From: JAJYKN01 sp035516155
GTDB lineage: Bacteria; Nitrospirota; UBA9217
Reading direction: 5' to 3'
NCBI GenBank assembly: GCA_035516155.1
Contig: DATJAP010000003.1
Span: forward strand, 27,843 to 91,842
Length of the DNA: 64,000 nt
Shown: positions 7,846-16,246 of the stretch, in pieces
Numbering within the stretch: the first letter of the stretch is position 1
Layout: the number at the start of each line of letters is the position of its first letter
Notes under the pieces: generated by a model
Told to the model about the DNA's origin: nothing
Seen by the model: only the letters and a program-made list of their open reading frames with translations
The model's database searches: none
Made by a program: the position numbers and the translations under genes

Positions 7846-10731
7846 TCATTGAACAGAATCACAAATTTGCAAACAGCGTCGTACAAACATTGTGTATGAA
7901 AATAATTTTAATTCAGCGTGAGAAATTCTCTTCGGACAAGACAGCGACATAAGGATGCATTTCTTTAATCCTTCTCTATCACCGGGATCAACTAATAATC
8001 CTAATTTGCCATTCATGACGGCTTCCCGACTGCCGTCTTTTTTACTTGCTATCACCGGGACTCCACATGCCAGTGCTTCCAAGAATACAATACCGAACCC
8101 TTCTCCCCGACTCGGCATAACATAAACATCTGAAAGTCTATAATGATCAGCCTTTTCCGCTTCAGTAACAAATCCAGTAAAAACAACCCTGTCATGAATA
8201 TGTAATGATCGCGCTTTTTGCTCAAGTCGCTCTCGATCTGTGCCATCACCCACAATCATATAGGAGATATTAGGAATTTCATCAATCAATAGGCAAAGAG
8301 CATCCATGACTTCATCAAATCCCTTTGCGCGTTCGCTTGAATCTAATCTACCGAATGTCATCAAGACAGTTTTTCCATTTAATCCATAACGATCAAGCAA
8401 CCGAGTAGATTTTGGCCCTGGACTGAATTGGTTAAGATCAACGCAATTATGGAGAACATACGTTTTTTGCCTATTGAAACCTGACCAGTTAGTAAAGAGA
8501 TCCCTTGTGTAATCACTGACAGCGATCACGGCATCCGCTTTATGAACATACCTATTAACAATCAAGCTTCTATGCATCTTCCAAGCTTCTCTCCCATGAA
8601 TAATTAGCATTAGTTTGGATTTAGATATGACTGTAGACAGAAAGGCCACGGGATACAAGTTAATATGCCCACAAATCGTCATATCAAAATTTCGACATCT
8701 TATTATCTGCCGAAGAATTGTCACAAAATATTTGAGTTTACTGTTCAGGCCGAGAGTCTCAAAAGTTAACTTTTCTGGAAGTGGTTGTTCTGTCGGGCGT
8801 GACATCAACCGAGGAATAGCAATAACCTCAATGATTCCAGGGTCGGAACATAAGGCATTCAGCAAATCGCGGTTGAACTTGGCTATACCTCCATTACCAC
8901 CGAAAGCATCCGTAACCAAGACAAGAATGCGCTTTTTCGTTCCCCAATATTGCTGATATATGTATTTCGCCCAACCCCTTAACCCACGCTTACTGATAAT
9001 TTCCTGGTTATTTGACAACCATTCGCGCACAGGAACAATGAATCCTGTCTTCTTCCGCGTCAAGATTTCTCTGGGAAGTGATCGTTCCGGTGTGGAAGCC
9101 ATAGCCCTTTTATCCGGTTTGTTCTCTGTGCAGAGTAACGGCGTCACGGTCCGCAGGAATTCAATGTCCACGAAAGGCACCCGCAGTTCGATGGAATGAG
9201 CCATGCTTGCCCAGTCGCTGTCGCGCAGGAGTTGATTCCGCATATACCATGTCATCTCAAGCGCGGCAACTTTCAGATGTTTGTTATGAATGTTTTCTCC
9301 GGTTTGTTCCATACGAGAAATGGTTTGAAGTTCATACAATCCTTCTTTTGCCATGTCCCGATCCAGTGACTTCGTTATCTCCCAGGGCATATACAATCCA
9401 CGCCTGAGCAGATATGCACCGCCCCAGGTTCCACCGTACTCGAACATACCGGCATACTTTGGCGAGGTGAATCTGTTGAAAATCGGCGAGGTAAACATGC
9501 GCATAGCCCTGCCGAATGCAGGGGACCTATTGAATAATTCAAATCCCCGTACCATGCGCGGGATCTGCTGAAAACTTGGATAACTGCCAAACAGCTCGTC
9601 GCCACCAAGGCCCGAAAGTGCCACTTTCATCCCCGCCTTTTTAGCTGCAAGACTGACGAAGTAAGTATTCACACCGTCAATAGAAGGCTGATCCATTGCA
9701 TCCAAAAGCTGTTCCCGTTCGGCGAAATAGTCTTCCTGTGAAACCCATATGGTCTGGTGTTTTGCGCCATACTGTTTTGCAACTCGTTCCGCAAGCGGCG
9801 TTTCATCATGTTCAGTGCCCTTGAATTCATTGAACCCAAGCGTGACGGTATTAAGACCACTTACAGCTTCTGCTGCCAAAGCAGTCAGTGTTGTTGAGTC
9901 AAGGCCGGATGAGAGAAATACAGCCACGGGTACGTCAGCAATGAGATGATGCAGGACTGTGTCCAAAAGCGCATCCCGAAGCCGCGCATCTAAATCAGCT
10001 TGGTCCAGTTTAGGTTCAACGATTGACGCTTTTGCTATCTCATCACTTATGTTGCAGAATGATTTTGATTTCCTGGCGCCGTTGTTATCAATCCAGAGAC
10101 TGCTTCCTGCGGGCAAAGAGCGAATGCATTTATACAGCGTATAAGGTTCGGGTACGTGGCCCCAAAGAAAAAATCCGACATGGCCGGCCGGCTCAGGCGC
10201 AGTGCCTATTGCGTTGCCGGCTAGAAGCGCTTTCACCTGCGATGCGGCACGAAAACTTTTCCCGTCATCAGCGTAATAAAGCGGCTTTATGCCAAAGGGA
10301 TCGCGAGCGAGGAACAGGCCTTGATTTTTTTGGTCCCAGATCGCAAAAGCGTACATACCGCGAAGCTCGTGGACCATTTCCTGCCCCTTGTCGGCATAGA
10401 GATTGAGGAGTACCTCGGTATCACTGGCGGAGCGAAAACAGAAGCCTTTTTTTTCCAAGTCCGAACGAAGTTCACGATAATTATAAATTTCTCCGTTAAA
10501 GGTGATAATAAGACTGCCGTCATGATTCAGCATAGGCTGGGATGCATTCTCGGAAAGATCGATGATGGCAAGACGCCGATGACCCAACGCTACGCGATTA
10601 TCCTTTGAATACCATTCGCCTGAGTCGTCGGGGCCGCGCAGAAGCATTCTGTCGCGAATGCTGATCAACTCACTTCTATCGATGGCAGGCGCCGCCTTAT
10701 GGTATGAAAATATCGCTACGATGCCACACAT
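7846..10731 (-). CDS. asnB: Asparagine synthase (AsnB-type) fused to a GT4 glycosyltransferase
   Basis: One open frame of 961 codons with two complete enzymes. Residues 1 to about 598 form a glutamine-hydrolysing asparagine synthase: MCGIVAIF with catalytic Cys2 of class II amidotransferase, the RGPDDSGEW and GEIYNY motifs, then the ATP-binding PP-loop FLSSGLDSTT and LSGLGGDELFGS. From about residue 598 a GT4 enzyme begins at KKRILVLVTDAFGGNGGIAK and ends with donor-site motif GEGFGIVFLEALACGVPV. The junction near position 8937 has no stop or start of its own. AsnB homologues in capsule loci may amidate uronic acids; that is inference. A good AGGAGA site lies six bases before ATG. Confidence 0.93.
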   Translation of the reverse strand: MCGIVAIFSYHKAAPAIDRSELISIRDRMLLRGPDDSGEWYSKDNRVALGHRRLAIIDLSENASQPMLNHDGSLIITFNGEIYNYRELRSDLEKKGFCFRSASDTEVLLNLYADKGQEMVHELRGMYAFAIWDQKNQGLFLARDPFGIKPLYYADDGKSFRAASQVKALLAGNAIGTAPEPAGHVGFFLWGHVPEPYTLYKCIRSLPAGSSLWIDNNGARKSKSFCNISDEIAKASIVEPKLDQADLDARLRDALLDTVLHHLIADVPVAVFLSSGLDSTTLTALAAEAVSGLNTVTLGFNEFKGTEHDETPLAERVAKQYGAKHQTIWVSQEDYFAEREQLLDAMDQPSIDGVNTYFVSLAAKKAGMKVALSGLGGDELFGSYPSFQQIPRMVRGFELFNRSPAFGRAMRMFTSPIFNRFTSPKYAGMFEYGGTWGGAYLLRRGLYMPWEITKSLDRDMAKEGLYELQTISRMEQTGENIHNKHLKVAALEMTWYMRNQLLRDSDWASMAHSIELRVPFVDIEFLRTVTPLLCTENKPDKRAMASTPERSLPREILTRKKTGFIVPVREWLSNNQEIISKRGLRGWAKYIYQQYWGTKKRILVLVTDAFGGNGGIAKFNRDLLNALCSDPGIIEVIAIPRLMSRPTEQPLPEKLTFETLGLNSKLKYFVTILRQIIRCRNFDMTICGHINLYPVAFLSTVISKSKLMLIIHGREAWKMHRSLIVNRYVHKADAVIAVSDYTRDLFTNWSGFNRQKTYVLHNCVDLNQFSPGPKSTRLLDRYGLNGKTVLMTFGRLDSSERAKGFDEVMDALCLLIDEIPNISYMIVGDGTDRERLEQKARSLHIHDRVVFTGFVTEAEKADHYRLSDVYVMPSRGEGFGIVFLEALACGVPVIASKKDGSREAVMNGKLGLLVDPGDREGLKKCILMSLSCPKRISHAELKLFSYTMFVRRCLQICDSVQ

Positions 10732-10770
10732 TAGCTATCTCCTGAGAATAGACCAATTAAACCATTTTGT

Positions 10771-10799
10771 ATTATACTAACCGAAAATTGCAATGTAAA
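10771..10799 (-). promoter_or_regulatory. Sigma70-type promoter of the polysaccharide operon
   Basis: Read on the minus strand, TTTACA (10799-10794) is followed after exactly 17 bases by a perfect TATAAT (10776-10771). Transcription would start near 10764, about 33 bases before the AsnB-GT start codon. It is the best promoter match seen in the island and points at the whole minus-strand operon. Confidence 0.75.
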
Positions 10800-10889
10800 G
10801 GCTTAATGGGCGTAGAAAATATAATCGAGGAGGCATTGTTGTTTGTCAAATTGGGCTTTCTGGGTTCAGCAGTCGGAAAGATATGCGGC

Positions 10890-11240
10890 GTTCTACTCGA
10901 ATCTGCATTGACGAAATAAAAACAGCCGGAAAAGGCCATAACCACGAGAGCATCATGTGCGATCTCGGTCGGGGCGGTCGAGTACATCGTGGATGATCGG
11001 GAACAAAAAGAGCCTGGACAGCTTCTGTCAGCAGTTCACCGATGAGGAGTTGTTGCAGGCCAGATCGTTCGCCATGAGCATAGGGGCCCCAATAGCGCGG
11101 CGATTCGAGTCTACGTCCCTGCTACCGGGCAAAAAATTGTATTCGTCCACTACCACGCATTATCGCAGACACCGAAAGCTGTAAATAAGGTGCGTCGGGG
11201 CAAGCACACAGCACTAGCAACGCAAGGTGATTTTCGGTGG
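10890..11240 (+). pseudogene. ISL3-family transposase remnant
   Basis: Pieces in different frames line up with the middle of an ISL3 transposase: ICIDEIKTAGKGHNHESIMC, then EYIVDDREQ, then SLDSFCQQFTDEELLQARSF, then KIVFVHYHALSQTPKAVNKV and RRGKHTALATQGD. These match the family pattern of DE-(x)-KGH, CDL, SL-x-x-F, AMD-x-W and KIVFDRFH-x-x-x-AVDKVRR. At least two frameshifts (near 10975 and 11005) and damage after the AM residues break it. No ends or inverted repeats were recognised. It separates the operon promoter from the rightward methyltransferase gene. Confidence 0.7.
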
Positions 11241-11309
11241 TGTGTCAGTTTAAAAAAAAGGTGAACTTTTAGTTGAGTGCTTGACATACATTGTAAAGGA
11301 GAAGAAAAT

Positions 11310-11396
11310 ATGAACAATATGTTTTCTACTTTTATAAGCTGGTTTTTCTTTATAATGGGAGAAACAATGATATGGCCATTGAAGTCTTACAAGTAA
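11310..11396 (+). CDS. 28-codon leader ORF overlapping a methyltransferase start
   Basis: ATG at 11310 sits eight bases after a strong AAGGAG site, stronger than the one before the downstream methyltransferase. The peptide is hydrophobic and aromatic (MNNMFSTFISWFFFIMGETM then eight residues) and ends at TAA 11394-11396, 25 bases inside the methyltransferase gene in another frame. It could couple translation or be an accidental product of IS-derived sequence. No homologue is recognised. Confidence 0.35.
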   Translation: MNNMFSTFISWFFFIMGETMIWPLKSYK

Positions 11397-12085
11397 AAGC
11401 ACAGATTGAGCAAGCACGAGACGAATTACGTAACCGTGGGCTATCATGCATGAGTTCCAAAATAGTACACCTTGCCAATAGACTCGGTTTCCATAGATGG
11501 CCTGTTGTCGGAGATGCAACAAAAAGCTGGGATGTGTTAAAATCGGCAACATTTATTGAAAAAAACATCGCTGTAGGTGATCCAATCCTAGACATTGGCT
11601 CATTTGCCTCTGAAATATTGTGCATACTCCATCGGCTAGGATATAATAATTTAACTGGGTTGGATTTGAATCCGCAAATCACTCATATGCCTTTCGCGGA
11701 TTCGATCCGTTATGTAATATCAGATTTTATGCACACACCATTTGAGAACGGTGCTTTTCATGTCATTACTTCGATATCAGTGATTGAGCACGGTTTTAAT
11801 TGCTTGTCGTTGCTTTCGGAAATATCTCGCCTTCTCCGCCCTGGTGGCTACTTTATCGCCTCTTTTGATTATTGGCCACAAAAAATCGATACAGCTGGAA
11901 TTAGGCCTTTCGGCATGGATTGGTCTATTTTTTCTGAACAGGACATACACATTTTTTTGCGTCGTGCCGAGGAATATGGCCTCTCCTGTATTGGCGATTC
12001 TCATTTCACGGCTTCTGAGCCGACTGTTTCCTGGCAGGGGAAGAGTTACACCTTCGCGTGGCTATCGATGCAAAAGCGAGGATAG
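11372..12085 (+). CDS. Class I SAM-dependent methyltransferase
   Basis: A 237-residue methyltransferase of the Methyltransf_11 type. The SAM-binding motif I is PILDIGSFASEIL, the acidic end of strand 2 is GLDLNPQI, motif II-like is FHVITSISVIEHG, and the post-motif is LLRPGGYFIASFDYW. The first 65 residues form a helical cap that may hold the acceptor. Its GGGAGA ribosome site lies nine bases upstream. It is the only intact gene on the plus strand in the island and is flanked by an ISL3 remnant and a truncated methyltransferase start, so it may have arrived separately. Probable role: methylation of a surface sugar or its lipid carrier; acceptor unknown. Confidence 0.85.
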   Translation: MAIEVLQVKAQIEQARDELRNRGLSCMSSKIVHLANRLGFHRWPVVGDATKSWDVLKSATFIEKNIAVGDPILDIGSFASEILCILHRLGYNNLTGLDLNPQITHMPFADSIRYVISDFMHTPFENGAFHVITSISVIEHGFNCLSLLSEISRLLRPGGYFIASFDYWPQKIDTAGIRPFGMDWSIFSEQDIHIFLRRAEEYGLSCIGDSHFTASEPTVSWQGKSYTFAWLSMQKRG

Positions 12086-12091
12086 CTCGTC

Positions 12092-12259
12092 ATGCTTCAC
12101 AAACCCAAACGCTGGAGGATTATAGTGGAATCAATGAAAGAAGATACATCTGCCCGATTTAATAAGCCCACAGAACACCTCGCGGGACATGTTCAGAATA
12201 AGACATGGCAGCACAATAACCGTATCTGGTGGGAGAGTAATCCAATGCGTTATTACTAG
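12092..12259 (+). pseudogene. Truncated N-terminus of a second methyltransferase
   Basis: Seven bases after the previous stop, an ATG opens a 55-codon frame ending NKTWQHNNRIWWESNPMRYY. The WW-x-x-NPM-x-Y pattern is the usual start of class I methyltransferases found in polysaccharide loci, just before the SAM-binding fold. A TAG follows at once and the catalytic fold is absent, so this is most simply the broken 5' end of a longer gene whose remainder was lost when the minus-strand acyltransferase segment was joined here. Confidence 0.55.
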
Positions 12260-12278
12260 AATGCAAAGAAGTTATTTG

Positions 12279-13010
12279 TCAATCAATGACCCACGAGTAT
12301 AGTTTTTTTAATAATGACACAACGGACAGTTTGGGCCCAGCAGAACTTGGATCAATTTTTGATATTTGCGCATTTTTTGTTAAAATGGCTCTGTATTCCT
12401 CTCGGTTTGGCAATCCAAATTGATTGTTTGCGTATAAAACTCGTTGGATTTCTTCATCATGCCTTATACGCTCCCATGAATTCGTCTCTGCATTGTACAT
12501 CTTAATTATTTTAGCTGGATTTCCAGCAACAACAGAAAAAGGGGGGACGTCCTTAAGTACGGTAGTGTTAGCACCTACTACGCTACCCCGTCCTACTGTT
12601 ACATTTCCCGTAACAACGGCATTAATTCCTAACCAACAATTTTCCTCTATAATTACGCTCCGTCCAAATGTCGCACCTTGCTGCATAATTGGCTGGTTAG
12701 GGTCTGAAAAAATATGATCTAAGTCTGAAACATAAACACGAGGTGCAAATAAACAGAAATCACCAATCTCAAAATAACCTCCGGTAGAAAGCATGGATTG
12801 TCTGCCAATCAAAACGCAACGACCAATTTTCATGCATGTTTCTATATTATCAGGACTGCTAATGTTAAGCCATACATGATCGCCTACAGTTGTTCCTGTA
12901 TCAATAAACAAGTTATTTCTTCTACCAGTTATCTGAACACGATGTCCTATGGTCACATCAGCAGCTATCATAATTTTTTGTCCTATCCCAGAGATCGGCA
13001 ATTCCTGCAA
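12279..13010 (-). CDS. Hexapeptide-repeat (LbH) acyltransferase
   Basis: A 243-residue left-handed beta-helix protein. Hexapeptide turns are visible as IMIAADVTIG, IGRCVLIG, VIIEENCWLGINAVV and VTVGRGSVVGANTTV, followed by the typical ending PPFSVVAGNPAKIIK. The VYVSDLDH segment carries the catalytic-histidine region of the WbbJ/NodL/maltose O-acetyltransferase family, which O- or N-acetylates sugars with acetyl-CoA. About 60 extra C-terminal residues are unassigned. It overlaps the upstream radical SAM gene by 28 bases, indicating co-expression. Likely acetylates a polysaccharide residue; substrate unknown. Confidence 0.88.
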   Translation of the reverse strand: MQELPISGIGQKIMIAADVTIGHRVQITGRRNNLFIDTGTTVGDHVWLNISSPDNIETCMKIGRCVLIGRQSMLSTGGYFEIGDFCLFAPRVYVSDLDHIFSDPNQPIMQQGATFGRSVIIEENCWLGINAVVTGNVTVGRGSVVGANTTVLKDVPPFSVVAGNPAKIIKMYNAETNSWERIRHDEEIQRVLYANNQFGLPNREEYRAILTKNAQISKIDPSSAGPKLSVVSLLKKLYSWVID

Positions 13011-13969
13011 AGTTCATTTCTAACTACATTGGCACGAAGTTCTCGTCTCAAATCTTTAATTTTATCGCCATTCCATATTTCCGATAACGTATTATTATTT
13101 ACGTTACCCAATACATATTTTTTATCATAATCATTACAACAGGGAACTACGTCTCCATCCCAAGTAATAGACATCTTAAGCCATGGCGTGGAACACGTTG
13201 CTGGTTTTGTATTATTTTGTTTCGTTTTATTCTTAACAGGGAGTTTATGAGATTCTATCATGTTAGTAATTTCTTCAACGTCACCATTCCAATCTGTGAA
13301 TGGCTTTTTGAAAACTTCGTTTATCCCCCTTTGTCGTTTCCAGAAAAAATGCATTTCCTCCATGCTATGCGAATTTTCCGCGAAATCGATCATGCTTATT
13401 ACTACCCTTACTTTCGACTTGTTGTTCTCTTTTAGTTTTAAAAATCTTAAGATATTCTCTTTTGATTTATTAAAGGCATTTGCTATTCCTCTGATCTTGA
13501 AAAATGATTCATCATCATGCCCATCCATTGCAAAATATAACAAGTTTGGTTTCGCTTTAATAAGGCGATCAGCAATATTTTCTGTAAGCATTATTGGGTT
13601 AAGGGACAATCCAACTTTAACGCCCCTTGCAGAACAATAACTAATCATTTTGTCAAACTCCGGATGGAGCAAACTTTCCCCGAAATGATGTAGCCAAAGC
13701 CCGTTTTTATGTATAAATGGTGGGTTGATCTGGACTATCTCGTCGATAATTTTTTTGAATATCTCCGCATCCATAAAACCCTGCGGACGAGTCATTTTAT
13801 AGGTGCGTACACACATGATGCATTTCATTGGACATTTATTAGTTAATTCAAGGTTTTCAATAACGAATGGATAGTTAACAACAACTGGTCTCATTCTTAT
13901 TGCAATATGATAATTCATACTGATGACTTTATTTATAAGCATATAAAAAAATGAATTACTGATATTCAT
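12983..13969 (-). CDS. Radical SAM/SPASM domain protein
   Basis: A 328-residue protein with the cluster motif CPMKCIMC (CX3CX2C) at about residues 51-58, followed by the partial TIM-barrel. The C-terminal SPASM segment starts TCSTPWLKMSITWDGDVVPC and ends with C-x2-C (ELCRNCRSLG), binding auxiliary Fe-S. Radical SAM/SPASM proteins in surface-polysaccharide islands are common but poorly characterised; relatives oxidise, epimerise or dehydrate sugars, or modify peptides. The first roughly 60 codons and 117 upstream bases recur as a broken copy 3801 bases downstream. AT-rich like the rest of the island. The exact reaction cannot be inferred. Confidence 0.87.
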   Translation of the reverse strand: MNISNSFFYMLINKVISMNYHIAIRMRPVVVNYPFVIENLELTNKCPMKCIMCVRTYKMTRPQGFMDAEIFKKIIDEIVQINPPFIHKNGLWLHHFGESLLHPEFDKMISYCSARGVKVGLSLNPIMLTENIADRLIKAKPNLLYFAMDGHDDESFFKIRGIANAFNKSKENILRFLKLKENNKSKVRVVISMIDFAENSHSMEEMHFFWKRQRGINEVFKKPFTDWNGDVEEITNMIESHKLPVKNKTKQNNTKPATCSTPWLKMSITWDGDVVPCCNDYDKKYVLGNVNNNTLSEIWNGDKIKDLRRELRANVVRNELCRNCRSLG

Positions 13970-14086
13970 GTGGCACTCTCTCCCGGGGCCCCTGTGGATA
14001 TTTCGCGAGAAATTGTTGTATCCCTCAAGCCTTGTCCGATTTTATCACTTTTCTTGTTCAGACGCTATCACTTCGTTCTACACCGA
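13783..14086. repeat. 304-bp direct repeat, copy 1 (5' end of the radical SAM gene plus upstream DNA)
   Basis: It aligns without gaps to 17584-17887 (offset 3801) with nine mismatches that I count. It includes the start codon and about 62 codons of the radical SAM gene and 117 bases upstream. The two copies bracket the integrase remnant, tRNA fragment, two methyltransferase genes and an IS481-type fragment. Confidence 0.95.
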
Positions 14087-14183
14087 AATTCAGGAAACCA
14101 CGGGAATTTACAAAGCAGCACTACCTGAAAACATAAAGTGATATTCAAAGCCCTTGGACAACTGAGGTCTTTTTTAACTGATA

Positions 14184-14942
14184 ACTTTGATGGACTTGCA
14201 GAAAAGTATAAAGCTTGGATAGAGGGGTGTCAGGCATCGGCAAAAATCAAGAGTTATATTATTAATCGTTTTGAACGAGAGATATGGCACTCCTCCCCTC
14301 TTTAGATTCACAACAGACCTTGTTGAGCAGCTACAGATTGCCCTTATAAATAAGGGATTGAAGCCTGACAACCCGAACGGCCTCAAACCTACAGCCAACA
14401 ATAGAATGTTGGGCAATCTCAAGCATATGTTCACCAATGCTGTAGAGTGGGACATAATAGAGACCAATGCTTTGAAGCGTGTGAAGAAGATGAAGTTATT
14501 CAAAGAACCGAAACGGTTACGTCTCCTGTCTGTCGACAAAACCCAGGGGCTTTTCAGTGAATGCGATGAACGCCTGAAATCGATTGTCATAACGGTCCTG
14601 TATACCGGCGCTTTGTCTCAAATAGGAGAACATAGACTTGTAGCATGGATTTATTCTGCTTAACAAGACAAAGAACTGCGAACGTCGAGAACTACCCATT
14701 GATGAAACTGTTAGGGAAATGTTCACACGCTACCCCGGAGTATTGCCAGCGAAATCGACCTTGCAACACTTAAGGAATTATTGGACCACAAAGATATTAA
14801 AATGACACTGCGATACACTCACCTTTTATCGGCGCACACGAGGAAGGCTGTAAATGTGTTGGACAAGCTTTTAACGAGGAAGGAATCAAGTGACACAAAA
14901 CTGGCACATGAAAAAGAAAAGGAGCTAGCCTATGTCGGTTAA
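14184..14942 (+). pseudogene. Tyrosine recombinase (phage-type integrase), decayed
   Basis: Fragments of one integrase are spread over shifting frames. The core-binding domain reads DGLAEKYKAWIEGCQASAKI, then KHMFTNAVEWDIIETNALKR and VKKMKLFKEPKRLRLLS. The catalytic start is SIVITVLYTGA, a strand piece is LNKTKNCERRELPID, and the C-terminal box is LKELLDHKDIKMTLRYTHLL, with the HxxR-type helix lost in a deletion and the tyrosine of RYTHLL retained. Frame breaks lie near 14265, 14620 and 14735. The gene ends 13 bases before a tRNA 3' fragment, as in tRNA-integrating islands. Confidence 0.85.
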
Positions 14943-14955
14943 CTCCTTGGGAAAA

Positions 14956-14990
14956 TTGGGCTGAGCGACGGGGCTTGAACCCGCGGCCAC
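14956..14990 (-). tRNA. tRNA 3' fragment (T-arm, acceptor strand, CCA): att remnant
   Basis: The minus strand carries a T-arm with five-base stem strands (GCGGG and CCCGT), the loop TTCAAGC, then CGCTCAG and CCCA, i.e. acceptor strand, discriminator C and CCA. The 5' half (D-arm, anticodon, matching acceptor strand) is absent in the adjacent bases. This is what an integrative element leaves at its distal attachment site. The amino-acid identity cannot be told from this part. Confidence 0.6.
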
Positions 14991-15375
14991 AAGGTATGGC
15001 AAGGAAAGCCGATTTCTTACACGCTGTACCCTTCCCTTGCTTTTCCTTACCTTTCGGGTAGCATCGAGGGGCAAGGTTTCCCATACAGTAAACGTTCTTA
15101 ACCTCTCTCCTGACACAGTCACTGACACACAGGAGATTAATTTAAATGAATTGATGGATATTGCCAAGCTGATATTAGGCGGATAACTGGAAAAATCACC
15201 GACAATACTGACGCAAATAGACGAGAGATGGAAGCACTGTTAGAGAAGTGGTAATCAAAAGGCCCTTGGAAAACCGGAGGCTTTGTTTCCTTTAAGACTC
15301 GATTCTGATAGAATTTTCAATATGCAGCGGCCACTGAGGTCTAAAAGGAGAAGTGTTGTCCACTGGAGCGCCATG
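14991..15375. other. Non-coding scar between att remnant and methyltransferase
   Basis: No intact gene. On the plus strand, 15085-15186 reads as a short open stretch starting TVNVLNLSPDTVTDTQEI and ending LMDIAKLILGG at TAA; its start resembles the RKAVNVLDKLL tail of the integrase just upstream, so it may be the tail of a second integrase, but that is weak. A GC-rich imperfect hairpin near 15263-15290 (AAAGGCC and AGGCTTT arms) is followed by T-rich sequence. Confidence 0.3.
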
Positions 15376-16152
15376 TTAGACTTTTCTGCCTACCATATAA
15401 ATATCTGAACATAATGACGGTTTAAGCATCAAGGGATAATCCATAATTTTTGTAGCAACCCGTGTAACTGGATTTTTAGAGGAATAACCCAACCAGTTTC
15501 TTCCCCTTATTTTGATGGCAGTAAGTCCCATATCACGAGCAATGTATATAAGATCATTTACGTCAGGCTCACGGACATGACCACGAAACTTGTCTGCTTC
15601 ATACCAATCTTGCATATTACTCCACTTTCCGATACCGAGAAGTGCTGTTAAACGCTTATTCAAATTCTTGGAATTTGGTACGCCTAAGATAAACACACCA
15701 CCCGGCTTGAGTTTTTCAACAACTTCATGAAAAAGTTTCTTTGGTGAGTGATGCCAATGCTCCATACTATCGAATGTTGTAATAATATCGAAAGCTCCTG
15801 CGATGTCACGTATCCCATTCTCGACAACATCGCGTGCGATTACCTCAACACCAAGGCATCTATGTAAATCGAGTATCGAAACCCCAATGCTGTGATTCAC
15901 GGGGTCGTTAAAATCGTCTACCAATACAGTTCGTTTCAACCCATATGCTGCACAACCAATCGTAAACAACCCTATACCACCTCCAAGATCGCATAACTCC
16001 AAGTCACGACAGGGCTTAGGTTTAGCTGCATCTAAGGCAATGCCTATATTAAATGAAATACGTGGAATATCCCGAACTTGTTCATCCACCATGTCTTTAG
16101 GATACTGATTTGCGACATTTCTTAATACGTCTAATAAATTGTGGTTATGCAT
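15376..16152 (-). CDS. SAM-dependent methyltransferase
   Basis: The start is placed at ATG 16152, preceded by GGAGG at four bases; the frame is open 45 codons further but without a site. This gives 258 residues. Motif I is LELCDLGGGIGLF, strand 2 ends VLVDDF, motif II-like is FDIITTFDSMEHWHH, and the post-motif is KLKPGGVFILGVPN, all typical of Methyltransf_23/11. The C-terminal half contains RNWLGYSSKNP and three basic residues near the end. It lies downstream of another methyltransferase on the same strand, inside the duplicated-repeat-bounded segment. Likely a surface-glycan methyltransferase; acceptor unknown. Confidence 0.85.
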   Translation of the reverse strand: MHNHNLLDVLRNVANQYPKDMVDEQVRDIPRISFNIGIALDAAKPKPCRDLELCDLGGGIGLFTIGCAAYGLKRTVLVDDFNDPVNHSIGVSILDLHRCLGVEVIARDVVENGIRDIAGAFDIITTFDSMEHWHHSPKKLFHEVVEKLKPGGVFILGVPNSKNLNKRLTALLGIGKWSNMQDWYEADKFRGHVREPDVNDLIYIARDMGLTAIKIRGRNWLGYSSKNPVTRVATKIMDYPLMLKPSLCSDIYMVGRKV

Positions 16153-16246
16153 GTTGCCTCCGTATGAAGCACAACCAAGTGATTGAGCAATTAATGACTT
16201 AACATTGATAAGAATATTGGTGTCTGAAAAAAGCCTGGCCAGACAA

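Noticed and set aside
13970..14086. Transposase N-terminus in the repeat segment upstream of the radical SAM gene
   Set aside because: One frame (LSDFITFLVQTLSLRSTP) recalls some transposase starts, but the match is short and breaks in both copies.
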